A stretch of DNA of 33,651 bases from DASXUC01 sp036004445 (GTDB taxonomy: Bacteria; Sysuimicrobiota; Sysuimicrobiia; Sysuimicrobiales; Kaftiobacteriaceae). Positions 16,714 through 24,683 of this stretch are shown piece after piece; within the stretch, counting starts at the first letter, position 1, and the number at the start of each line of letters is the position of its first letter. Made by a program: the position numbers and the translations under genes. The DNA is taken from contig DASYRL010000020.1 in assembly GCA_036004445.1 (NCBI GenBank), positions 1-33,651 of the forward strand, written 5' to 3'. The notes under the pieces were generated by a model. That model worked only from the letters and a program-made list of their open reading frames with translations, was not told where the DNA came from and made no database searches.

Positions 16714-17706
16714 CTACGTGCCCGCGGCGCCCAGGACGACGATCCGGTCCCCAGGAACGACCACGCCGGAGGTCATAGTCCGCAGCACGATCCCGTCCGC
16801 GGGGCTCCGGACGATGGTTTCGCCCTCTGGAATCCCGACAATCCGGGCAACGGTAGCGCCCGATTCGATCCGGGCCCCCGGAGTCGTCAGCATGTACAGC
16901 AGTCCCCCCGCGGGACTGCGTACGTTGAGCATCGCGCTCGCCACGAACGGCTCGGGACATGGCTCCGCCGGACCGTCCACCATACCCAGAAATCTCAAGA
17001 CGTTGACAGCTCCGCGAGTTCCCGTCTCGACGTGTCCGGCATTGAGCTTCCCGCCCTCGCCGATCTCAACGAGCACCGCGGGAATGCCGGCCTGCATGAG
17101 GATGTACAAGATACTCCGGTCAAACGCCGGCCCAAAGTGGAGCGGCAGATGGTCAGGGGCCACACGCACGATCGCGCCGACGGGGAAGCATCGCGCCACC
17201 GCCTCGGCCGCCGCCGCCCGCTCCGTCCCATCGTCGATGAGGATACACTGTGGAAACTCGTCGCCCCATTTCATGGCGCTGTGGATATCGAGCACGACGT
17301 CCGCCCGGGAAATCACCGAATGAAACAGGGTGTGGGCAAGCCGCTCGGTGAACGAACCGCCGGCATGACCCGGAAACGACTTCCCCAGGTCGCCGCCGTC
17401 CCACGGCGTCGTATACTGGAATGCCATGTATGATGGCACGTTCTGAATCGGGACGGCGATCAACGCGCCGCGCATCGCCGCCGGGTCCAGTTCGCTGGCC
17501 ACGCGGCGCGTGATTTCGATCCCGTTGAGCTCTTCTCCGTGGACACCACCACCCACGAACAGCACCGGACCATCGTCCACCCCGTTCAGCACGGCGACGG
17601 GACACTGCACGGGTTGCCCGTCCGGCGCGCGGCCGACGTCGAGGCTGCCCCAGACGCGCGCCCCGGGCGGTGATGCGATGGATCCCACCTGGAACGTGCC
17701 GCGCAT
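16714..17706 (-). CDS. Succinylglutamate desuccinylase/aspartoacylase-type deacylase (M14 clan)
   Basis: 330 residues from the ATG at 17706, which lies 4 bp after the upstream stop; the open frame extends further back but only as antisense or overlap of the previous gene. Zinc site: VGGGVHGEELNG (His56, Glu59) and VVLDIHSAMKWGD (His142). A catalytic glutamate is expected in VLVEIGEGGKLNAG. The C-terminal third, IRVGIPEGE-like VARIVGIPEGETIVRSPADG, is the beta-barrel often found in AspA/AstE relatives. Such enzymes remove an acyl group from an N-acyl amino acid, or act as amidases. The substrate here is unknown, but deacylation of an imported N-acyl peptide product fits the neighbours. Confidence 0.88.
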   Translation of the reverse strand: MRGTFQVGSIASPPGARVWGSLDVGRAPDGQPVQCPVAVLNGVDDGPVLFVGGGVHGEELNGIEITRRVASELDPAAMRGALIAVPIQNVPSYMAFQYTTPWDGGDLGKSFPGHAGGSFTERLAHTLFHSVISRADVVLDIHSAMKWGDEFPQCILIDDGTERAAAAEAVARCFPVGAIVRVAPDHLPLHFGPAFDRSILYILMQAGIPAVLVEIGEGGKLNAGHVETGTRGAVNVLRFLGMVDGPAEPCPEPFVASAMLNVRSPAGGLLYMLTTPGARIESGATVARIVGIPEGETIVRSPADGIVLRTMTSGVVVPGDRIVVLGAAGT

Positions 17707-17710
17707 CCCG

Positions 17711-20128
17711 CTAGTCGGCGGCGGCGGCGAAGATGGAGTTGCTGAGCAGTACGTAAGTACTCCACCAGATGCCGCGGAAATCCGGGCTGATGCCGAACAA
17801 TGTGGCCGTCCCGCGCCCATATTCGGAATGCACGACGGCGGGCGTCCTCCGCTCTGCAGAGAGCAGCTCCGGCGACGTGAACGATGTTTCCGCGGTGCCA
17901 TCGTCGAAGCCAGCATACGCCGCCAGGACACGGACACCGGAACCGGCTACAAAGATTGGCCCGCCCTTGATGCCGGCTGTCAGTTCCGAGTAGTAGTAGC
18001 CTGGGATGATGGGCGCCTGCGACTCACCGTTGGAGATCGAGCCCTCGGCGAGACCTGCCATGATGGGGTGGTCCGGCGAGAGAATCCGGATCCTGACGCG
18101 GCCTTCACCGAGACTGTCCCGTTCGGTCTGCACATCGGCAAGACCGAGGAATTCGGTTCCGCCCAGCGTGGCGCCGCCGCATCCCAACCCCACATAACTG
18201 CCGCCGCGTTCGACGAACCGCCGAATGGCGGCCAGCCCGCGCTGCCCAATCCCGCGGCGAGGACCCTGTTGTTCCCAAGGCTCGCGCTGCCACGGCTGCG
18301 ACTCTCCGCGACCGGCAACGATCTCCGCCGCGTCACCTCCCGGAACGATGAGCACGTCAAACCGCTTCAAAATGTCGAGGCGCACATCCGCCTCGGTGAT
18401 CTCGATGGGAGAAAAACCCATCTGGAGACACGCCCACCGCGTGTCTCCGGTGACTGCCATGTAGCGGTCGTCCACCCCTTGCCCGACATAGAGGGCGACC
18501 CGCGGCGCGCGAAGCCGCCGGAGTACGCTCCGGTCGACCCTTCTGTCCAGGCGGGATACGACCGGGTGATTGCCATCCATCGCCTGCTCCACCACCTGCG
18601 CGGTCGAACCGTCGATGACGAATGTTCCGGTCTCAAGGCGCCGACCGGCTGCCTCGAGTGGAGCGGTCGTCCAGGACGTCCGGAGGCCGTACGCCCAGAG
18701 GCGGTTCAATGTCCTCACCCCGGCGACGGTATTTCGGATAGCCAGCTCCACCGCCGGCCGAGGCCGGCCGGGCACGCTGCCCACCGCCGGCCGAGGACCG
18801 AGGACCGGGGTAAGGGGCGCCGAAAATCTCGCGGCCCGTTCCGCCTCGGGAAGCCGCGAGGCCAACCCACCGCGAATTCCCAGCGACGGAATCATCGAGA
18901 CGAAATTCCATCCCGCTGTTCCGAGCAGGCTGCGCACCAGGCGACCGTCGGGCTGGTGCGTCGGGATTACGTATGCCGGTGAGGGCGTGTCGGTCTCATA
19001 AATGCGGACCTCATGCAGCGCCAAGGTACCGACCAGCTGCCGCAGGGCATCGTGGTCCAGTTGGTCTTTCGGCACCACGTAAGCATCGTGCTCATCACCG
19101 GGCCTTCGGGATGCTCGGATGGCCTCGACGAATCGCGCCGGATCCCTGGCGACCATGGTCAGCACCGCGAAGGAGGCCATGACCTTCTGTTTCGTTCGGT
19201 CCTCCCAGGACTGGCTCCCCGGCGTGCGTGCGCTTTCCGTGATCAAGGCCGGCACGCCGTGGAGCGCCATACACAGATGGAACCGGCCTCCGAGACGAAA
19301 CAAGGTCATAAAGCCGTGGTTGCCGTCGCGATCGTGCAGCATGTTGAACCCCTCGCGCCGCCACGCGTCCGCGATCGCGTTCCCCATCGCGTTGATCATC
19401 GCGACGACGGAGGGATGGAGTTCGGGATGGATGGGTCTCGAAAACGGGGGCGTCCAACAAATCTGCGGCCACCTCACGCCGAGGAGGTACATGTCCTCGT
19501 GCGGGTCGTACGCGGCAAGCGGGTGCCATTCTCGATAGACGTTCAGGAGCGCGCGGCTCTCAGGCTGCGTAAGCGCAAAGAAGTCCCGGTTCAACATGCT
19601 GCCCCAGGCGTTGACGCTGCCGACCAGTGCAGGAGAACGAGGGCGATCGGTCCACTCTCGCAACGCGGCTTCACGCCCGTCCGGGTTGATCAACGGAATG
19701 AGGATCGTGATGACACGGTCGAGGACGTCGCGAACGGAGGGGTCGTCAGAGTACGCCAGCTGATCGGCGACCTCAAGGATCGCTTCGGTATGCGCAGCTT
19801 CGTTGCCGAACGACGACCCGACGATGAGGACCGGTGGCCGCGCCACGGGAGCATCATCCGGGGGGTCGTACCGAAGCGCTGCCAGCGTCTCGAGTCGCTC
19901 AGCGGGGTGGAAGAGCCGGCGGGTCGCGCGGCGATGGTATTCGAGTTCGTTGATCGCGTCAGGAGAGGCGACGACAATGTACGGAATCTCACGTCCTTGA
20001 TGTGAATACCCGGCGATTCCCGTCCAGACGCGCGGGCTTTCCCCGAGCCGTCGGATCCGTTCCAGCAGAACGGTGTGACTCACGAGCTGCGAGGCGGAAG
20101 GCTGGATCGCCGATGCCGCAGTGTTCAT
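17711..20128 (-). CDS. M14-like zinc carboxypeptidase with C-terminal GATase-like domain; altered zinc motif
   Basis: 805 residues, ATG at 20128 with a strong GGAGGAG upstream. Residues about 15-430 are M14-like: YSHQGREIPY, the metal-motif region LIVGSSFGNEAAHTEA, LIPLINPDGREAAL (148-153 NPDGRE), NRDFFALTQPES, YDPHEDM (His210) and ALITESART with a candidate catalytic Glu. In the usual HxxE motif the His is Phe107 (FGNE). His113 is close by but in a different register, so zinc binding may be altered or lost. Residues about 560-800 form a class I glutamine-amidotransferase-like domain: DVLIVPGGDA, RRFVERGGSYVGLGCGGATLG with a possible nucleophile Cys. No secretion signal is evident. The neighbouring AspA/AstE-type gene overlaps nearly with its end. 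Substrate unknown. Confidence 0.82.
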   Translation of the reverse strand: MNTAASAIQPSASQLVSHTVLLERIRRLGESPRVWTGIAGYSHQGREIPYIVVASPDAINELEYHRRATRRLFHPAERLETLAALRYDPPDDAPVARPPVLIVGSSFGNEAAHTEAILEVADQLAYSDDPSVRDVLDRVITILIPLINPDGREAALREWTDRPRSPALVGSVNAWGSMLNRDFFALTQPESRALLNVYREWHPLAAYDPHEDMYLLGVRWPQICWTPPFSRPIHPELHPSVVAMINAMGNAIADAWRREGFNMLHDRDGNHGFMTLFRLGGRFHLCMALHGVPALITESARTPGSQSWEDRTKQKVMASFAVLTMVARDPARFVEAIRASRRPGDEHDAYVVPKDQLDHDALRQLVGTLALHEVRIYETDTPSPAYVIPTHQPDGRLVRSLLGTAGWNFVSMIPSLGIRGGLASRLPEAERAARFSAPLTPVLGPRPAVGSVPGRPRPAVELAIRNTVAGVRTLNRLWAYGLRTSWTTAPLEAAGRRLETGTFVIDGSTAQVVEQAMDGNHPVVSRLDRRVDRSVLRRLRAPRVALYVGQGVDDRYMAVTGDTRWACLQMGFSPIEITEADVRLDILKRFDVLIVPGGDAAEIVAGRGESQPWQREPWEQQGPRRGIGQRGLAAIRRFVERGGSYVGLGCGGATLGGTEFLGLADVQTERDSLGEGRVRIRILSPDHPIMAGLAEGSISNGESQAPIIPGYYYSELTAGIKGGPIFVAGSGVRVLAAYAGFDDGTAETSFTSPELLSAERRTPAVVHSEYGRGTATLFGISPDFRGIWWSTYVLLSNSIFAAAAD
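18748..18796. repeat. Short in-frame direct repeat in the M14/GATase linker
   Basis: The 16 bases CCACCGCCGGCCGAGG occur at 18748-18763 and again at 18781-18796, 33 bp (11 codons) apart. They encode the repeated peptide PRPAV in a proline-rich linker between the peptidase and amidotransferase-like domains. Probably a small tandem slippage duplication in a flexible linker. Confidence 0.7.
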
Positions 20129-20185
20129 TGCACACTCCTCCCTGCCGACAATGTCATCATGGCGCCGCCGAGGGCTGGGTCCGGA

Positions 20186-21184
20186 TCAGTGCAGCAACGG
20201 CGCCACACGTTCGACAAAACGCCGGACCTGCTCGCGCTGGTTCCACGAGGTGAACCGCAGACAAATCGTCGTTAGCCCTCGGTCGAAATAAGCTTGGAGT
20301 TTTTCAGCACACTCCTGGGGCGCGCCGAACGCCGTCATGCGATCGAGTTTGTCCTGCGGCCAGTCAAAGCTGTAGTACTCTCGCAGAAACGCTTTGTGCT
20401 CCTGGAGCGAGGCCTTGCGATTTTCGTCAACATTGATCATGTAGTGGATCGAGGAAGGAAACTGGTCGGAATCCTTCCCTATCTCGCCCAGACACCGGTG
20501 GATCTCGCGGAGGTCTGTGGCAAATTCCTCCGGTGTGACGCCCGCAGTCATCCACCCGTCACCCAGGCGCGCCACACGCTGGAAGAGCCGCCGCTGCGCC
20601 GCCGATGATGTGACGCCGACGCTATGCGGATTGGCCGTCACCCAGATAGGCGGGCAGGGTTGCTGGACCGGCTTCGGGCCCATGCGGACGGCCTCATAGT
20701 GGAAGAATCGCCCGTCGTGACTGGCCACATCTTGCGTCCACAGATTGCGTAAGATCTCGATACCTTCTTCCATCCGAGCAGCCCGCTGCCGAGGATCCGC
20801 TTGGAATGCGGCATACTCGGTGTCGAACTCGCCGGCGCCGCTCTTGGTCCCGCCACCAATGCATGCCACCATGACGGTCCGACCACCCGAGAGCAGGTCA
20901 AGGCTGGCCCATTGATACGCCAGGCTGATCGGATGTCGGAGCGGGAAGCTCGCAAAGCAGGCCGGGCCCAACGTGACTTTGCTGGTGCGTGCCGCCACGG
21001 CTGCCAGGAGTACGATGGAATCCACCCGGGGCTTCGCCAGTATGCTGTCGCCAACCCAGACCGAGTCGAAGACGCCGGACTGTTCAGCCTGTTCGCCCAG
21101 TGCCACCAACTCCGCCGGTGTAGTTGCCCCAAACATCACGCCACGGTTCGCTAAACTCAGGCCGTAGCGTCCGAAATGATTCAC
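20186..21184 (-). CDS. LLM-class flavin-dependent oxidoreductase (copy 2)
   Basis: 332 residues. The start is GTG at 21184, preceded by a very strong ribosome site AAAGGAGGGTGA. Family features match copy 1 at 15681: SVWVGDSILAKPRVDS, KVTLGPACFASFPLRHPI, GGGTKSGAGEFDTEY, LRNLWTQDVASHDGRFFHYE and PPIWVTANPHS. The differing glycine-rich segment and the insert ADPRQRAARMEEG suggest a different but related substrate. The gap to the M14 gene is 57 bp. FMN or F420 dependence is undecided. Confidence 0.9.
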   Translation of the reverse strand: MNHFGRYGLSLANRGVMFGATTPAELVALGEQAEQSGVFDSVWVGDSILAKPRVDSIVLLAAVAARTSKVTLGPACFASFPLRHPISLAYQWASLDLLSGGRTVMVACIGGGTKSGAGEFDTEYAAFQADPRQRAARMEEGIEILRNLWTQDVASHDGRFFHYEAVRMGPKPVQQPCPPIWVTANPHSVGVTSSAAQRRLFQRVARLGDGWMTAGVTPEEFATDLREIHRCLGEIGKDSDQFPSSIHYMINVDENRKASLQEHKAFLREYYSFDWPQDKLDRMTAFGAPQECAEKLQAYFDRGLTTICLRFTSWNQREQVRRFVERVAPLLH

Positions 21185-21215
21185 CGTTCACCCTCCTTTA
21201 CGGCCGCTGCGCGCG

Positions 21216-22343
21216 TCACATCGCATCTCGAAGCACATCCACGACCTCCTCGCGGCGCTGGACGCGGCGGGGATTGGTAGGAAAACACGGATCGTCTTGA
21301 GCGGCATCGGCAATCTCCTCCAAGCTGTCTTCCCGCACGCCCAGGGCGTGGAGTCCCGTAGGAATTCCCAGGTCGACGAGGAGTTGCTCGATCTTGTCGA
21401 TGCCCTGGCGCGCTCGGGATGTCAGATCGCCGGATCCCTTGACACCCAGGGCATCGGCGATAGCGGCCTGGGCGGCGACAACCGATTCATGGTTGAAGCG
21501 CATGACCGGAGCGATCAGCACGGCATGAACCAACGCGTGCGGCGCCCGCGAGTGCGCCCCCACGGCGTGGGCCAGGGCGTGTTCTAGTCCCACCGGAAGA
21601 TTGTGCGACCCCATCGCAGCCAGCGCTCCGCCCACCTGGGCCCGTCCACGGGCGTTCACGTCAGCGTCGCTTTGGCGCACCTGCACGAGTGATTCGCTCA
21701 ACAGCCCAAGCGCCTGCAGCAGGAAGGCGTCGGAAAATGGCGTGCTCTGTACCGAGCACACCCCCTCGACGCAGTGCGCAATGGCATTCAACCCGGATGC
21801 CAGGAACAGATCGCGCGGAGTCGTCAGCGCGACATCAGGATCGAGAACGACGGCGTCGCAGAAGAGATTGGGCCGGTAGATCTTCTTGATTGAGCCATGG
21901 CTGATCCCGGCCCCGCCGCTGAACTCCGCGCCGGACAGCGTCGTCGGCACCGCGACGTGGGGCAGCTGAGTCGCGCGCCGCTGGCGGTGAAAGTACGCCA
22001 CGGCCTTTGCCGTATCCACACAACTGCCCCCGCCGAGACTGAGGAGGCCCTCGGCGTCAAGGTCGGCAACTTGTTCGGCCGCCTCCTCCACCGTTTCGAT
22101 CGGTGAGTGCGGACGCACCCTGTCGAAAACGCCCGCAACCCTGTCACCGAGCGCCTCGGTCAGACGCCGCAGGAATTCGTGGCGTCGTACGGTCGGGCTC
22201 GTGATCATAAAGATACGCCTCAACCCAAGCTGGGTGAGCAGGTCGGGAACCTGCGTAAGGCGGTTCCGACCGTACCGCAGCACAGAGATCGGGTGGGGAA
22301 CATAGTCAAAGCCGGCGGAGACCCAGCCCACGCCGCCGCTCAA
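21216..22343 (-). CDS. Iron-containing alcohol dehydrogenase family, maleylacetate reductase-like
   Basis: 375 residues. NAD(P)-dependent dehydrogenase with the family layout: N-terminal Rossmann-like part with LSLGGGSCVDTAKAVAY (104-113), VAVPTTLSGAEFS, then the helical metal domain with ASGLNAIAHCVEG (His190) and GLEHALAHAVGAHSRAPHALVHAVLIAP. GLNAIAHCVEG, with Asn where iron alcohol dehydrogenases have Asp, and the later H-rich segment are characteristic of maleylacetate reductases. These reduce maleylacetate at the end of hydroxyquinol, resorcinol and chlorocatechol pathways. TTG start at 22343 overlaps the cupin stop by four bases. With LLM and cupin neighbours it may handle an unsaturated dicarboxylate or ketone. 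Confidence 0.88.
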   Translation of the reverse strand: MSGGVGWVSAGFDYVPHPISVLRYGRNRLTQVPDLLTQLGLRRIFMITSPTVRRHEFLRRLTEALGDRVAGVFDRVRPHSPIETVEEAAEQVADLDAEGLLSLGGGSCVDTAKAVAYFHRQRRATQLPHVAVPTTLSGAEFSGGAGISHGSIKKIYRPNLFCDAVVLDPDVALTTPRDLFLASGLNAIAHCVEGVCSVQSTPFSDAFLLQALGLLSESLVQVRQSDADVNARGRAQVGGALAAMGSHNLPVGLEHALAHAVGAHSRAPHALVHAVLIAPVMRFNHESVVAAQAAIADALGVKGSGDLTSRARQGIDKIEQLLVDLGIPTGLHALGVREDSLEEIADAAQDDPCFPTNPRRVQRREEVVDVLRDAM

Positions 22344-22699
22344 TCCAGGAAGACCGTTTCGACCGGGGCGGGCGCGAAGATTTCAATGAGCGTCAATCCG
22401 CTGTCGGCCGATGCCGAGAGCGAATGCCGCACGCCCGGGGGAATGAAGACCATGTCGTCTTTCTGCAGCAGGTACTCCTGACCGTCGGCGACAAATCGTC
22501 CGGATCCGGCGAGGACGATGTAGATGTTTTCGCTGCGAGGATGAAAGTGATAGGGCCCTCCCGCTGCTCCGGCCCGCAGGATGTTGACATGCACGTCGAC
22601 CTGTCGCGACCCCGTCTCGGTATCGACGAGCGGGATCACTTCGCCGCGGCCTCCCAAGGGTGCGCGCGGGATCGCATTCAGATTTTTGATCACGAGCAT
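22340..22699 (-). CDS. Single-domain cupin protein
   Basis: 119 residues from the ATG at 22699, chosen because GGAGGAGA sits 7 nt upstream; an ATG at 22738 overlapping the DppC stop (ATGA) would add 13 residues. Cupin motif 1: GPYHFHPRSENIYIVLAGSG (two His and Glu). Motif 2: DDMVFIPPGVRHSLSA (His). The metal ligands are complete, so it could be an enzyme (dioxygenase, isomerase) or a small-molecule sensor. It sits between the second permease set and the maleylacetate-reductase-like gene. Confidence 0.88.
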   Translation of the reverse strand: MLVIKNLNAIPRAPLGGRGEVIPLVDTETGSRQVDVHVNILRAGAAGGPYHFHPRSENIYIVLAGSGRFVADGQEYLLQKDDMVFIPPGVRHSLSASADSGLTLIEIFAPAPVETVFLD

Positions 22700-22734
22700 G
22701 GAGTGGTCTCCTCCGGGACGTCGAATCGGTGCGT

Positions 22735-23625
22735 TCATCCCACGCGCCTGTTGAAGCTCGGATCGAGCGCTTCCTGGAGCGAATCACCAAGGAACGCGAA
22801 GGCCACCACCGTCACAGCGATGGCCAACCCCGGAAACGTTGCATACCACCAGTAGTCGAGCATGTACGTCCGGCCGTCGGCGATCATCGCGCCCCACTCC
22901 GGCGTGGGCGGCTGCACGCCGAGCCCGATGAAGCTGAGCCCCGCGGCCGTGAGCAGGACGTGGCCCATGTCGGTCGTCACTTTGGCGACCAGCGGCGGGG
23001 CGGCGTTCGGCAGGATGTGCCTGGCGAGGATACGCCAGTGCCCGGCGCCCAGCGCGCGCGCGGCTTCAACGTATGGCTGCTGCCGGACTGCCAGGACCTG
23101 GCCCCGCATCAGCCGCATGTACGACGGCCACCAGACGGCCGCCACGGCAATGGTCGTGTTGACGATGCTGGGCCCGAGCGCGGCATTGATCGCCATCGCC
23201 AGCACGAGCGCCGGAAAGGCAAAGAACATGTCGGTCACCCGTGCCATCAGCGCGTCGAAGCGTCCACCCTGGTATCCGGCCGCGGCGCCGAGCGCCGTGC
23301 CCACCGGCACCGCCATGCCGAGGATGAGAAACACGATCCCCAGCGAGATCCGGCTTCCGTACAGGACCCGCGAGAATACGTCGCGCCCGAGCGCGTCCGT
23401 GCCGAACCAGTGCCGCCAGCTCGGCGGCTGCAGGCGGTTTGGCACGTCCGGCTGCAGCGGCGGAAAGGGCGCGACCCAGGGAGCGGCGAGGGCGACCCCG
23501 ATGAGTCCGGCCACGATGAGACTGCTGGCCCAAAGCACCCAATTCGTACGGAGGCGGCGTGCTACCATCCCCGAATACGTCGGGATCGGAGCCGGCTCGA
23601 ACTCGCGCACGGCATCGCGCATCAT
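22735..23625 (-). CDS. ABC peptide transporter permease, DppC type (second system)
   Basis: About 296 residues from the ATG at 23625 (or 23622); longer open frame upstream overlaps the DppB gene and is not needed. Diagnostic loop GTDALGRDVFSRVLYGSRISL after the first span, EAA-type loop YVEAARALGAGHWRIL, and the C-terminal GLGVQPPTPEWGAMIADG. It partners the DppB protein at 23672. It is clearly related to the DppC at 6141 but divergent. No ATPase genes follow. Confidence 0.91.
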   Translation of the reverse strand: MMRDAVREFEPAPIPTYSGMVARRLRTNWVLWASSLIVAGLIGVALAAPWVAPFPPLQPDVPNRLQPPSWRHWFGTDALGRDVFSRVLYGSRISLGIVFLILGMAVPVGTALGAAAGYQGGRFDALMARVTDMFFAFPALVLAMAINAALGPSIVNTTIAVAAVWWPSYMRLMRGQVLAVRQQPYVEAARALGAGHWRILARHILPNAAPPLVAKVTTDMGHVLLTAAGLSFIGLGVQPPTPEWGAMIADGRTYMLDYWWYATFPGLAIAVTVVAFAFLGDSLQEALDPSFNRRVG

Positions 23626-23671
23626 GCCCCGGAGCCCTGCCCTGTTGATGGCGCCGGCGCGGCCGAGGGAA

Positions 23672-24670
23672 TCACACCGCGATCCTCGGATCGAGCACTT
23701 TGTACAGCGCGTCGACCAGGCTGTTGACGAATACAAAGATCACTGACAACACCATCGCAACGGCAACGATTGGGTTGAAATCCAGCGCCACGATTGACCG
23801 GACTGCGTAATCCCCCAGGCCCGGCCAGGAGAAAATCCACTCCACGAGTACGGCGCCGCTGAGCAGATACCCGACCTGCAGGCCCGCCATGGTCGTCACC
23901 GGAATCAGCGCGTTGCGCAGCCCATGGCGAAACAGCACGGCGAACGGGCGCAACCCTTTCGCCATCGCGGTGCGGATGTAGTCTTGCCCCAGCACGTCCA
24001 GCATGCTCACACGGGTCATCCGGATGAGCGTTGCCCACCGCCCAAACGCCAGGACACACGCCGGGAGGACGATGTGCTGCAGTGAACTGGCGAAGGCCGC
24101 GCGGTTCGCGGTGAGGAGACTGTCGAACAGGTATAGTCCGGTGATATGAGTGGGTGGCAGCACGCCGCTCCCGATCCGGCCCGCGGCCGGGAACCATCCG
24201 AGATCCCGGTAGAAGAAGAGCTGGACGATCAGCGCCAGCCAGAAGACCGGCAGGGCGACGCCCGAAATCGCGGTCAGCCGGATCAGGAAATCGGTCGTCT
24301 TGCCCCGGTACACCGCCGCGAAGATGCCCAGGGGGATTCCCGTCACGAGGGCCAGGCACATGGCGACCAGTGTGAGCTCGATGGTCGCCGGGAGGTGGAA
24401 CGCCAGGTCGGCCGCCACGGCGTTCTGCGTGCGCAGCGAGACGCCGAGATCGCCTCTCAACAATCCTGCCAAATACCGCACGTACTGCACGTAGAGCGGC
24501 TTGTCCAATCCCATCTTGATGCGCAGTTGCTGGACCTGCTCGGGCCGTACTTCCAGGCCCGCCGCGATCTGGGCCGGGTCCGCGGGGATGACCCGGGCTA
24601 CGAAGAACGTGATGGTCGCTACCCCCCAGATGACCGCGGGAAGAGTAATGAGCCGCCGCAGAACCCGCAT
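23672..24670 (-). CDS. ABC peptide transporter permease, DppB type (second system)
   Basis: 332 residues from the ATG at 24670 (a GTG lies directly upstream at 24673). N-terminal span, ARVIPADPAQIAAGLEVRPE and KMGLDKPLYVQYVRYLAGLL are the normal DppB periplasmic segment; DYIRTAMAKGLRPFAVL is the EAA loop; the C-terminus ends in LVDALYKVLDPRIAV. It follows the binding protein at 24684 by 13 bp and precedes its DppC partner. Confidence 0.92.
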   Translation of the reverse strand: MRVLRRLITLPAVIWGVATITFFVARVIPADPAQIAAGLEVRPEQVQQLRIKMGLDKPLYVQYVRYLAGLLRGDLGVSLRTQNAVAADLAFHLPATIELTLVAMCLALVTGIPLGIFAAVYRGKTTDFLIRLTAISGVALPVFWLALIVQLFFYRDLGWFPAAGRIGSGVLPPTHITGLYLFDSLLTANRAAFASSLQHIVLPACVLAFGRWATLIRMTRVSMLDVLGQDYIRTAMAKGLRPFAVLFRHGLRNALIPVTTMAGLQVGYLLSGAVLVEWIFSWPGLGDYAVRSIVALDFNPIVAVAMVLSVIFVFVNSLVDALYKVLDPRIAV

Positions 24671-24683
24671 CACGGCATCTCGC

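Noticed and set aside
17707..17937. N-terminal extension of the AspA/AstE-type protein upstream of 17706
   Set aside because: It would lie wholly within the end of the M14/GATase gene in another frame and is rich in Arg/Ser/Pro.
17510..18982. 490-codon plus-strand open frame opposite the M14/GATase gene
   Set aside because: Crosses two real minus-strand genes and shows no recognisable motif.
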